From positions 41,727 to 105,726 of the forward strand of contig JBOGWS010000018.1 of the NCBI GenBank assembly GCA_050693895.1: a DNA stretch of 64,000 nt, written 5' to 3'. This DNA comes from WHSV01 sp050693895 (GTDB taxonomy: Bacteria > Actinomycetota > CADDZG01 > WHSQ01). Shown piece after piece: positions 41,894-49,629 of the stretch. Below the pieces are notes generated by a model. That model was not told the origin of the DNA. It saw only the letters and a list, made by a program, of their open reading frames with translations, and searched no databases. Numbering within the stretch: the first letter of the stretch is position 1; each line of letters begins with the position of its first letter. A program made the translations under genes and the position numbers.

Positions 41894-41931
41894 GCAACGG
41901 CCGATCATCCCTCGATCCGGTCAGCCGTTGC
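41894..41931. terminator. Inverted repeat between convergent genes
   Basis: GCAACGGC at 41894 pairs with GCCGTTGC at 41924 (8 bp) around a 22-nt centre that contains partly complementary CGATC segments. It sits between the ends of the cold-shock-like gene (+) and the M14 peptidase gene (−). There is no T tract, so it may be a bidirectional hairpin working with Rho, or only structural. Confidence 0.4.
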
Positions 41932-41943
41932 CCAACCTTCAAC

Positions 41944-43179
41944 TCAGTCGGCGTTGTCCCAGCCGTAGTCGGGCAGGTCGAAGAAGTCGTCCCCGTCGAG
42001 CGTGTCGACGCTGCCCGTAGCAAGACCGTCTATGAGAGATTCCACGCCGGTTCGGACGCTCTGCACCAGCATGCCCTTCATCTTCTGGCCGAAGTCGTCC
42101 TGCTGTCCTCGGACCTCGAAGAGCACTGTGCCTGAACCATTCAGCCCGAACGCAGAACGGCCCTGCCCGGCGAACTCGCGGGCATCGGGGTGGAAGTAGC
42201 GGCCGACCGCGGCAAGCGGCGACTGCTCGCCGTACTTGGCCCTGATGCCGTTGGCGACGGCGAGAGCATAGCGGCGGGACTTGTCCTGATCGAGCAACGG
42301 CCAGTCGTCCTGATAAGCGGCACCGTCGTTCACGCCGAGCGGCGGATAGTCGAGCGCCACGGAGATGAACTTGCCGTCCTGCGGGCCGCCGGTCTGACGA
42401 TCGCAGGGGCCCATGTGGTGCAGGTCGACGACCGCGTCGACGGCTCCGAACTCCTGCTGCAGGTCGATGTAAACGTCTCGGATGGCCTGGGACTCGGGTG
42501 AGAGAAAGAAACCGGCGTCGGTCTCGCGGCCTGGCATGTCCTCAGGTTGCGGCACGTAGTCGAGATCGGCGTTGAAGTCGCGGTTCAGGTCGAAGCCTGG
42601 CAGCGGGATACCGTCGCCGCTGAGGCTGTGGTACCAGGCTCGAGGTGATCCCTCGAGCTGCGGGAACTGATCGGCCACCTGGTCCCAGGAGATGACGTTG
42701 ATGCGGCGGTTGAGCTCGCCGCCGTCGGGGTTGACCATCGGCATGGCGACGATGGTTATGTTGCGGAGGGTTTCTTCCGTGGCGGCGTCGTTGCTGGTAC
42801 CCAGATCTCTGAGGATGCCGAGCAAGGCCTCGGTGCCGGTGCGTTCGTTGCCGTGGATCGCGCTTTGCACCAGCAGGACCCGGTCCCCGGTGCCGACGCG
42901 GGCGGCCCACAACTCGCGACCTTGGACGGTACGGCCTACCTCGTCCACCTCGATTCGCCCGTGGCTGTTTTGCTCGATCCGGGCGAGCTTGGGTCCCAGT
43001 TCATCGTGCGTCGTCCAGCCATTGAACTGCGGATCGTCGAACCTCTTGCAGGTGCCCTCGCCGGGACCTTCGGTCTGAGCAAGTGCCGGGGGATTGCCGG
43101 CAAGAGCCGTGGCGAGAAGGGTGCCGGCCGCTGCGGCGGCGATCGATGCGCGACGGAATCGGTGTGAGCGGGGCTCCAT
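41944..43179 (-). CDS. Secreted M14 zinc carboxypeptidase
   Basis: A 411-aa protein with an N-terminal signal peptide (basic start RRAS, hydrophobic AAAAAGTLLATALA, likely cleavage after ALA at ~residue 34). Peptidase M14 signature: zinc ligands in HGNERTG (HxxE) and LHHMG, substrate-binding LNRDF, and catalytic Glu in LFEVRGQ. Exported metallocarboxypeptidase; substrate unknown. It interrupts the usual era–recO neighbourhood. A good SD sequence (GGGAGGTC) precedes the ATG. Confidence 0.9.
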   Translation of the reverse strand: MEPRSHRFRRASIAAAAAGTLLATALAGNPPALAQTEGPGEGTCKRFDDPQFNGWTTHDELGPKLARIEQNSHGRIEVDEVGRTVQGRELWAARVGTGDRVLLVQSAIHGNERTGTEALLGILRDLGTSNDAATEETLRNITIVAMPMVNPDGGELNRRINVISWDQVADQFPQLEGSPRAWYHSLSGDGIPLPGFDLNRDFNADLDYVPQPEDMPGRETDAGFFLSPESQAIRDVYIDLQQEFGAVDAVVDLHHMGPCDRQTGGPQDGKFISVALDYPPLGVNDGAAYQDDWPLLDQDKSRRYALAVANGIRAKYGEQSPLAAVGRYFHPDAREFAGQGRSAFGLNGSGTVLFEVRGQQDDFGQKMKGMLVQSVRTGVESLIDGLATGSVDTLDGDDFFDLPDYGWDNAD

Positions 43180-43191
43180 TGCGACCTCCCG

Positions 43192-43213
43192 ATATGTGTC
43201 GGTCTATACATAT
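43192..43213 (-). promoter_or_regulatory. Palindrome overlapping the M14 peptidase promoter region
   Basis: ATATGT and ACATAT form exact arms 10 nt apart, 12–34 nt before the peptidase start codon. On the minus strand the same stretch contains TATAGA, a plausible −10 box. AT-rich in a GC-rich gap. A repressor operator is possible; no cognate regulator is identifiable here. Confidence 0.4.
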
Positions 43214-43389
43214 TCGCGGTGATTCGAGTCGAACCTTAGGGCGATCGCCCGAATCGGTCAAGACGCCTTCCCTTTCGAGTTTGGCGGAGGACGATCGAAG
43301 GTCGCTGCGAGTGCCGAGCCCCGCCCAGACGAGCCAGACAAGCGCTTGATAGTCGGCTTCCGGCCGGCCGCCACGGCTACGCTGAGACG

Positions 43390-44112
43390 ATGCCTGGTCT
43401 CTACAAGGACGAGGGGGTCGTCCTCGGTCGTATCAAGCTCGGCGAAGCAGATCGCATCGTCACCATCTTCACGCGCAACAACGGCAAGGTGCGTGCGGTC
43501 GCAAAGGGCGTTCGCAAGACCAAGAGTCGTTTCGGCGGACGGCTCGAGCCGTTCACGCTCGTCGATCTGATGTTCTACAGGGGGCGGAGCCTCGACACCA
43601 TCACGGCCGCGAGTGTCATCGAACCGTTTTCTGCAGTCCGTGACGACTACGCGGCGTATACGGCCGCCAGTGCGCTGGCCGACGTCGTGGACAAGGTGTC
43701 CGAGGAGCGCGAGCGCGCATTCCAGACGTATTCGCTTCTCCTGTCCGGCCTCCAGGCCCTGTCACAGGGACGTGTCGAAACCACGGTTCCTGCATTCATG
43801 ATCAAGCTTCTGTCGGTCTCCGGTTATCACCCGAGCCTCATGGTGTGCGCGGGATGCGGCGACGACGGTGAGCTCGTTGGGTTTGGCCCCCAACTCGGGG
43901 GAGCGGTTTGTGTCACCTGTCGCTTCGAAGACGAGAGCGCTTTCAAGTTGAGCCCCGACCGACTTCAACTGCTCGCGCACCTGCTGTCGTGCGACTTCGG
44001 GGCGAGCGCCGAGAAGCAGGCAACCATCGACGTCACGCACGCGTTGCGGCGGTATGCGGAGTATCACCTCGAACGACCCCTGCGCAGCCTGGCTCTCCTC
44101 GCGACCACTTAG
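43390..44112 (+). CDS. recO: DNA repair protein RecO
   Basis: A 240-aa recombination mediator. N-terminal OB fold (EGVVLGRIKLGEADRIVTIFT … GRLEPFTLVDLMFY), helical middle and a zinc site formed by CAGC (~residue 155) and CVTC (~177). RecO helps load RecA on SSB-coated gaps. Followed by uppS after 11 nt, as usual. Confidence 0.94.
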   Translation: MPGLYKDEGVVLGRIKLGEADRIVTIFTRNNGKVRAVAKGVRKTKSRFGGRLEPFTLVDLMFYRGRSLDTITAASVIEPFSAVRDDYAAYTAASALADVVDKVSEERERAFQTYSLLLSGLQALSQGRVETTVPAFMIKLLSVSGYHPSLMVCAGCGDDGELVGFGPQLGGAVCVTCRFEDESAFKLSPDRLQLLAHLLSCDFGASAEKQATIDVTHALRRYAEYHLERPLRSLALLATT

Positions 44113-44123
44113 GCTCACCCGTC

Positions 44124-44807
44124 ATGGACGTTGTATCGGAGAGGATTCCCGCGCACGTCGCCATCATCATGGACGGCAACGGGCGTTGGGCGAAGCAGCG
44201 GGGCTTACCTCGGACTAAGGGACACGAGATGGGGGAGAAGGCGCTCTTCGATGTTGTCGAGGGCGCTCTCGAAGCCGGCATTCGCTACCTTTCCGTTTAC
44301 AGCTTCTCGACCGAGAACTGGAATAGACCCTCGGAAGAGGTCGACTTCCTCATGAATTTCAACCGAGCGCTGCTGCGTCAACGGCGGGAAGAGCTCGACG
44401 AACGGCGCGTACGCATCAGGCGAATCGGCAGACGAGAGCTCGTTCCTCCCGATGTTCTCGAGGAGTTCGACGAGGCGGAACGAAAGACGGCGCATCACAC
44501 CCGCATGGATCTCTTGACGTGCTTCAACTACGGCGGGCGGGCCGAGCTTGAGGACGCGGCGCAGCGACTGCGCGAAAGCGATGGGAACGGATCTATCGCC
44601 GATCACCTCTATGCCCCCGACGCACCGGACGTCGACCTCCTGATTCGGACCTCGGGGGAGATGCGGCTGAGCAACTTTCTGCTGTGGCAGGGCGCGTACG
44701 CCGAGCTCTACTTCACGGAGACGCTGTGGCCCGACTTCGATCGGCACGCTTTGTTCGAGGCTCTGCGCGATTACTCGGGACGCAAGCGGCGGTTCGGCGG
44801 CCTCTAA
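44124..44807 (+). CDS. uppS: Isoprenyl (undecaprenyl) diphosphate synthase
   Basis: A 227-aa cis-prenyltransferase producing the long-chain lipid carrier precursor for cell-wall synthesis. Substrate motif MDGNGRWAKQRG (~residues 16–27), SVYSFSTENWNR and DLLIRTSGEMRLSNFLLWQ are conserved. ATG 44124 gives the family N-terminus; the open frame before it overlaps recO. Product chain length cannot be told from sequence. Confidence 0.95.
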   Translation: MDVVSERIPAHVAIIMDGNGRWAKQRGLPRTKGHEMGEKALFDVVEGALEAGIRYLSVYSFSTENWNRPSEEVDFLMNFNRALLRQRREELDERRVRIRRIGRRELVPPDVLEEFDEAERKTAHHTRMDLLTCFNYGGRAELEDAAQRLRESDGNGSIADHLYAPDAPDVDLLIRTSGEMRLSNFLLWQGAYAELYFTETLWPDFDRHALFEALRDYSGRKRRFGGL

Positions 44808-44829
44808 GGGGGTGCCGATTGCGGATCCG

Positions 44830-45498
44830 TCACGCTCCGCCCTCAGAAGGCGGTGCCTGCCCTCGGTGCTCTTCCTCGGCCTCCGGTTCCTCGTCCTTGG
44901 CAGCGCGCGCCCCCGGGCCGATCGCGGCCGCGAGTACGCCCGCGTTGGGGAGTTTCACAGGTCCCTGAGCCGTGACCATGTCGACGTAGAAGATGCCGAG
45001 GTCGGTAACCACGCCCTCGTATTCGCCCGCAAGTGGACCGGAACGGAGGACGACGCGCTCGCCGATCTCTACCGGTCGGACCGTGACGAGCACAAGTCCG
45101 GCGAAGAAGTTCGCCAAGGTCTGTTGGGCGGCGATGCCGAGCACCACCCCTGTGATGGCCCCTCCGAGAAGAAGACCGGAGACATCTTGGCCGAGAAGGC
45201 CCAGGACGGTGAGAAGCACGACGAAGTAACCGATTACTTGTATGAGAAGGCCCAACCCGGTCCCGCGTGTGTCGCCGACCGTGTGACTCGATAGCAGGCG
45301 ACCGGCTCGTGCTGTGGCCCTCACCGCGAGGATCCCAGCAACGGCGAAGATCACCGCGCTCAGATAGGGGACAGCTTCCTCGGCTCCTCCGAAGGTGAAC
45401 GGCAATGACTCCAGCACGAGAGCAGCGATCGCGATGACCCCAAAGACGATCGCCCGCCTTAGGTGCGGGCGCGCCTCGTTCAGCCAGCTTCTTTCCAT
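44830..45498 (-). CDS. Small MscS-family mechanosensitive channel
   Basis: A 222-aa protein with three hydrophobic segments and the pore-lining helix region LLLGGAITGVVLGIAAQQTLANFFAGLVL, followed by the MscS beta domain (RPVEIGERVVL). It is short: the C-terminal alpha/beta cage is reduced and replaced by an acidic tail (KDEEPEAEEEHRG). Such minimal channels release solutes on osmotic downshock. Convergent with uppS. Confidence 0.85.
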   Translation of the reverse strand: MERSWLNEARPHLRRAIVFGVIAIAALVLESLPFTFGGAEEAVPYLSAVIFAVAGILAVRATARAGRLLSSHTVGDTRGTGLGLLIQVIGYFVVLLTVLGLLGQDVSGLLLGGAITGVVLGIAAQQTLANFFAGLVLVTVRPVEIGERVVLRSGPLAGEYEGVVTDLGIFYVDMVTAQGPVKLPNAGVLAAAIGPGARAAKDEEPEAEEEHRGQAPPSEGGA

Positions 45499-45524
45499 GG
45501 ACAGGAGGTTACGCGAACGAGCGG

Positions 45525-46862
45525 CTACGCGGAGTAGGTGCGGGTCTGGGGTCGCAGAATCACGGCGAGATCCCCGGCGAACGCCTCAGCCTCACCCTCC
45601 CTGAGGGCCGCCGACGTCACGCGCAGGGCGGAACGGGACTCCATGCGGTAGCGCTCCCCCGGAGCGACGGCCCACCCGCCCTGCATCAGGGCGCGCACGG
45701 TCTCGGCCTCCTCGGCGACCTCGATCCAGACGTTGAGTCCGGATCGACCGGTGGCGGGGATCGCCCGCTTCATCAACTCGTCCACCAGGTTCTCTCGGCG
45801 GGAGGAGTATGACGCCTTGGCTCGCGCGAAGAGCTGGGGAGCCTTCGGATCGCTCCACAGGTGTGCGACTACCTGCTGAAGGATGTGGCTCACCCAACCC
45901 GTCCCAATGCGCTGGCGCCCGTCGACCCGCGCAACCGTTACGGGATCCCCGGCCAAAACCGCAAGACGTAGGTCCGGCCCGAGAAACTTTGACACGGATC
46001 GAAGGGTGGACCAGCGCGGCCGATCGACGCAGAGCGTGAGGGGCTCCGCTCCCTTTGAGGGCCCCGCCACGGGGCCGGCATGGTCGTCTTCGATCACGAG
46101 GACCTCGGGGTTGGTTGCCAGCACCGCGAGGAGCTCCTTCGAGCGGTTCGCGTCGAGGGCCGCTCCTGTTGGGTTTTGCGCGCGCGGCGTGATGATGACC
46201 GCGTTGGCTCCCGTCTCGAGCGCTCGCCCCAGAGCCTCCGGCAGCATCCCGAATTCATCCATCGCAATCGGAAGCGGCATGAACCCCATAGCGCCCATCA
46301 GATCGATGACACGCGTGAACGACGGGTCCTCGATTGCGACTCCGTCTCCAGGCCTCAGGTTGGCCTCGAGCACGCGCTCCATTCCGTCGGCCGCTCCGCC
46401 GACAATTGCAAGCGACGAAGCATCGATCCCATCCGCGACGAGGTTGGCACGAGCCAGCTCTATCAGTTCGGGGAGGTTCGCGTATTCGCCGTAGAGGCTC
46501 GGAGCGGGATCGACCGCCTCGAGTGCGCTCTCCAGGCTGGGAAGCAGATCGGGGTCCGGGTTTCCCTGCGAGAGGTCGCGCACGCCCTCGGGCAGGGGAG
46601 CGCTGTGTCGCAGGGTGAGCGCCGGGGCCCGGGTGATTCGGGTTCCTCGCCGGCCGTCGGTCGAGACGAATCCTCTGGCCTTCAGCAGGCGGTAGGCCGA
46701 GGCGACCGTAACGGGAGAGACGCCGAGGAGGGCGGCCGCGGCACGGACGGTGGGAAGGCCGTCACCCGGATTGAGGTGCCCCTGTCTGATGCCGGTCTCG
46801 ATGCTGGCCCCGATCTCCCTGGCGGTTGCGCCCCTCAGCTGGTAACGTCGCGATACAGACAT
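45525..46862 (-). CDS. MocR-family GntR/aminotransferase regulator
   Basis: A 445-aa protein: N-terminal GntR winged helix (REIGASIETGIRQGHLNPGDGLPTVRAAAALLGVSPVTV pattern) fused to a fold-type I aminotransferase-like domain with RSVSKFLGPDLRL as the PLP-lysine region. MocR proteins use PLP as effector and often control vitamin B6 or amino-acid genes. ATG 46862 is chosen because the conserved N-terminus starts there and a −10 box lies only 6 nt before it. Divergent from a dead PNPOx-family gene, its probable former target. Confidence 0.88.
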   Translation of the reverse strand: MSVSRRYQLRGATAREIGASIETGIRQGHLNPGDGLPTVRAAAALLGVSPVTVASAYRLLKARGFVSTDGRRGTRITRAPALTLRHSAPLPEGVRDLSQGNPDPDLLPSLESALEAVDPAPSLYGEYANLPELIELARANLVADGIDASSLAIVGGAADGMERVLEANLRPGDGVAIEDPSFTRVIDLMGAMGFMPLPIAMDEFGMLPEALGRALETGANAVIITPRAQNPTGAALDANRSKELLAVLATNPEVLVIEDDHAGPVAGPSKGAEPLTLCVDRPRWSTLRSVSKFLGPDLRLAVLAGDPVTVARVDGRQRIGTGWVSHILQQVVAHLWSDPKAPQLFARAKASYSSRRENLVDELMKRAIPATGRSGLNVWIEVAEEAETVRALMQGGWAVAPGERYRMESRSALRVTSAALREGEAEAFAGDLAVILRPQTRTYSA

Positions 46863-46865
46863 ACT

Positions 46866-46898
46866 TTTGTTATATAACAAACTTCCAAAGGGGAGCAA
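46866..46898 (-). promoter_or_regulatory. Leaderless promoter with 16-bp palindromic operator
   Basis: TTTGTTATATAACAAA at 46866–46881 is a perfect 16-bp palindrome, strikingly AT-rich for this genome. On the minus strand it contains a −10 hexamer TATAAC (46874–46869), with TTGCTC (46898–46893) 18 nt upstream as −35. Transcription would then begin at or near the A of the MocR start codon, giving a leaderless mRNA. The palindrome is ideally placed for autorepression. Confidence 0.65.
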
Positions 46899-46901
46899 GG
46901 A

Positions 46902-47189
46902 ATGGGTCTGGCACCGAGCGAACGGGTTGAGGTCAGAAGGGCACCGGAGCGAGCTACGACCGCAACGGAATCGAGCAGATCCTGGATGCGGGCTTCGTAC
47001 ATCTGGGGTTCGTGCCTTCCGGGCACGATACGCACGGGTCCTCCCGGTCGACGACGACGAGACCTCCAACTCGAGGTTTGGGCCGGGCTGGTCCCCGTCA
47101 CCCTCGAGCCCGGTGAGCCGGTGCCCGATCCGTTGCTTCCCCCGCAGATCGGGTCGCCGGCCTACCTAACCAGTAAAGGGGGTTCGTAG
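46902..47189 (+). pseudogene. Decayed pyridoxamine 5'-phosphate oxidase-family gene
   Basis: ATG 46902 (GGGGAG upstream) opens with MGLAPSERVEVRRAPER. A frame shift then gives SYDRNGIEQILDAGFVHLGFV in another frame, together the classic N-terminus of the flavin-binding split-barrel family. About 100 residues are missing in the middle. The C-terminus (LQLEVWAGLVPV … GEPVPDP) is recognisable in the first frame. At least two frameshifts and a deletion make it nonfunctional. Such genes are common divergent partners of MocR regulators. Confidence 0.75.
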
Positions 47190-47204
47190 GTTACGGTGGC
47201 CGGC

Positions 47205-47903
47205 ATGACATCCACGGGCTCGGCGAAGGTCATCCGGAGCATCCTGTTGACCAGTCTCCCCGCAGCGGGCGCGATCGCCGTGTTCGGGACTCTCTACGGA
47301 GCCGGCGCTCAGCCCCTTCTGGGGACTCCGATGACCATCGCTTCATCGATGTTCATTTTCTCGGGCGCCTTGCAGTTCGCACTCGTGGGGCTTCTCAGCG
47401 CGGGGGCAGGAGCGCCTGCGCTGCTTCTCACCGCAGGAACACTCAACTTGCGCCACCTCGTGATGGGCGCGGTGCTCCGTCCACGAATCGGCGGATCCCG
47501 CGTTAGGCGCGCAGGGCTCGCTTTCACCTTGCTCGACGAAACGTTCGGGTTCGCGGTGTCGGCGCCCGAGGAAGCGGGGGCCGAGCGCACTCTGTTCGTG
47601 TCGGGGATCGCGTGCTATCTCGCATGGCAGGTCGGCACAGTGATCGGCGTGCTCGGTGCCGGGCTCTCCGGAGTCGCAAGACTCGCAGACGCGATATTCC
47701 CGGTGTTGTTCATTGGTCTGGCGTCTCTGGCAGCGACGACCGGGACGCTGGTGGTTCGAGCCCTCGCAGCAGTTGTGCTCACCGCGGCCGTCGCGATCCT
47801 GCTGCCCGACATTCGCGCGCTGGCCCCCGTGATCGCGGGGACTCTGGTTGCGCTTCCCGGGTCTTCGGAAGCCACCCAATCCGGTGAGGAGGATCAGGCT
47901 TGA
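47205..47903 (+). CDS. azlC: AzlC-family branched-chain amino acid exporter subunit
   Basis: A 232-aa membrane protein with five to six hydrophobic segments. The AzlC signature region is visible: SSMFIFSGALQFALVGLL, NLRHLVMGAVLRP, and LLDETFGFAVS. With AzlD it exports branched-chain amino acids and their analogues. ATG 47205 is preferred to GTG 47196 only on start-codon strength. It overlaps azlD by 4 nt. Confidence 0.88.
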   Translation: MTSTGSAKVIRSILLTSLPAAGAIAVFGTLYGAGAQPLLGTPMTIASSMFIFSGALQFALVGLLSAGAGAPALLLTAGTLNLRHLVMGAVLRPRIGGSRVRRAGLAFTLLDETFGFAVSAPEEAGAERTLFVSGIACYLAWQVGTVIGVLGAGLSGVARLADAIFPVLFIGLASLAATTGTLVVRALAAVVLTAAVAILLPDIRALAPVIAGTLVALPGSSEATQSGEEDQA

Positions 47904-48193
47904 GCCCTCTCTTGGTCGCAGCCATCGCGTTGATAACGTACGGCAGTCGAGCTTCCGCCCTGGCGATCCTTCCGCGACCCAGCGGCCGGCTCGAGGTGGT
48001 TCTCGGCCGCATGCCGGCTCCCATATTCGCCAGTCTCGCCACCCTGACGCTCATCACGGAGGAGGGGGCGCTGACCGGCGGGCCCATTCTCGTCGCATCC
48101 CTCGGTGCCCTGCTCGTCAGCCCCAAGCGGTCCCTGGCCGTCTCACTCCTTGGTGGAATCGTGGGCTTTGCGGTCGGCACCTTGCTCTTCTAG
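47900..48193 (+). CDS. azlD: AzlD-family exporter subunit
   Basis: A 97-aa protein with three to four hydrophobic segments (LLVAAIALITYGSRA; APIFASLATLTLI; LAVSLLGGIVGFAVGTLLF), the standard small partner of AzlC. TTG start overlapping the azlC stop, with GGAGGAT upstream. Confidence 0.85.
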   Translation: MSPLLVAAIALITYGSRASALAILPRPSGRLEVVLGRMPAPIFASLATLTLITEEGALTGGPILVASLGALLVSPKRSLAVSLLGGIVGFAVGTLLF

Positions 48194-48288
48194 CGCGATC
48201 TGAAGAAGCAGTTTGTAGAGCGCAGGGTGTCGTTGCCCTCGGAGGGGATTGATGGCTACCCTTGGTCGTTAAGGAGGAGCCTTCGAAA

Positions 48289-49095
48289 ATGGAAGAGGAT
48301 CTCGCACCGACGAGCGTCGAGCTGGTCGTTGTCCCGCGAGATTCTCGGGCCGTCGCAAGGCACGCCGTTCGCGTCGCCGTCGGCACGACGCTTGCGGCCG
48401 TAGCCGTTACCGCCGGTGCTCTGCAACGAAGCCGTTCGCTGTCGGGAGCCATCCAACGTCGTACCGATCCCTCTCTGCTGGCTCTGGTCCCGGGCGCGGT
48501 CCTTGGCTTGTCCCTGGGCGGAGCCAGACGCGCCTCTGCACTCGCCACGAAGGCGCTCGACACCGTGGGGGCCCCCGTCATGCGCGCCATTGCACCTGCG
48601 GTCCGGCCGCTCGAGGAACCTTTTCGCCGGGCCCTCTCGGACTCGGACCGAAAGTGGAGGGCGGCCGAGGTCGAGTCGATGCAGGCCGCTGCGGCCTTCG
48701 TGCGAGAACTCGAGCCGCAGATCGTGCGTGCCGTGCTCGAGCCCTTGGACCTGACGGCACTAGTCGGCGAGAGTGTCGAGCTGGACAAGCTGGCAGAACA
48801 GATCGACGTGGATCGAGTGGCCGAGAGGTTGGATCTCGATGCCATCATCCTCAAACTCGATCTACCCAAGCTGGTCGAGGAGGTTCTAGCCGAGATAGAT
48901 GTCGCGGACCTGATTCGCCAGTCGACTTCGACGTTGACCGGAGACGCAGTCGACGAGGTTCGATACGTGAGCGTCGACGCCGATCGAGTTGTCGCTCGCA
49001 TGGTCGATCGCATCATTCGCCGGCGGAAGCGCCACCTGGACGCTCCCGGCGAGCCCGAGTCGACCCGCGCTGAGAACGAACCGGAACTCTCGTGA
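48289..49095 (+). CDS. Membrane-associated protein with LDLDxx-type repeats, RDD partner
   Basis: A 268-aa protein. Two hydrophobic stretches near residues 25–75 (VGTTLAAVAVTAGAL; LLALVPGAVLGLSLGG), then a charged linker, then short tandem repeats of the form hydrophobic-Asp-hydrophobic every 8–11 residues (DLTALV, ELDKLA, DVDRVA, DLDAII, DLPKLV, DVADLI; ~residues 150–215), then a QSTSTLTGDAVDEVR segment and a basic end. This architecture with a following RDD gene recurs in actinobacteria as I recall, without known function. ATG 48289 has GGAGGAG 9 nt upstream. Confidence 0.65.
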   Translation: MEEDLAPTSVELVVVPRDSRAVARHAVRVAVGTTLAAVAVTAGALQRSRSLSGAIQRRTDPSLLALVPGAVLGLSLGGARRASALATKALDTVGAPVMRAIAPAVRPLEEPFRRALSDSDRKWRAAEVESMQAAAAFVRELEPQIVRAVLEPLDLTALVGESVELDKLAEQIDVDRVAERLDLDAIILKLDLPKLVEEVLAEIDVADLIRQSTSTLTGDAVDEVRYVSVDADRVVARMVDRIIRRRKRHLDAPGEPESTRAENEPELS

Positions 49096-49610
49096 CAGAG
49101 GTGCTGCCCGCGAGAGCGAGGGCCTTTCAGGGTCTGCGCTCCGGGCCGGTATCGCGAACACTTGCTTCAATTATCGATGTGAGCGTGGTCGCGCTCGCGA
49201 CCGCTGGGGTCGTGTTGGGGTGGTCTCTCATCACGTCCCTGGGTGACAGAGCCTTTGCGCTGTCCACACCGGGCCCCCTTGGTGCCTTCCTCCTGGGCGA
49301 GTTCATACTCACCATCTATCTCTGGGTCGGATGGGCGACGACCGGACGAACGGTCGGCAAGCAGGTGATGGGACTCCGAGTCGTCAATCACCGGGGCGAA
49401 TTGATGCGCCCCGGCGGAGCCTTCTTGAGAGCGCTGGCCTGTGTTGTCTTTCCGGTCGGCCTTCTTTGGTCTCTGGTCAGCAGTCATAACCGGTCACTTC
49501 AGGACGTTGTTCTCGGCACGTCTGTCATCTACGACTGGAACGCACGTCTACCGGCGCGCTCGACTCGTCGTGCGCTCGTCGACGAGGGCGGCGACGACGA
49601 CAGGAGGTGA
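49092..49610 (+). CDS. RDD-family membrane protein
   Basis: A 172-aa protein with the RDD pattern: SRTLASIIDVSVV (Arg…Asp) near the N-terminus, TGRTVGKQVMGLRVVNHRGE in the middle and NRSLQDVVLGTSVI (Asp) near the end, with three to four membrane segments. Some RDD proteins carry ions or permit transport, but most are uncharacterised. GTG start overlaps the preceding gene (GTGA), so the two products probably work together. Confidence 0.85.
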   Translation: MTEVLPARARAFQGLRSGPVSRTLASIIDVSVVALATAGVVLGWSLITSLGDRAFALSTPGPLGAFLLGEFILTIYLWVGWATTGRTVGKQVMGLRVVNHRGELMRPGGAFLRALACVVFPVGLLWSLVSSHNRSLQDVVLGTSVIYDWNARLPARSTRRALVDEGGDDDRR

Positions 49611-49629
49611 GGAGAAAACCAGGGGGAGT

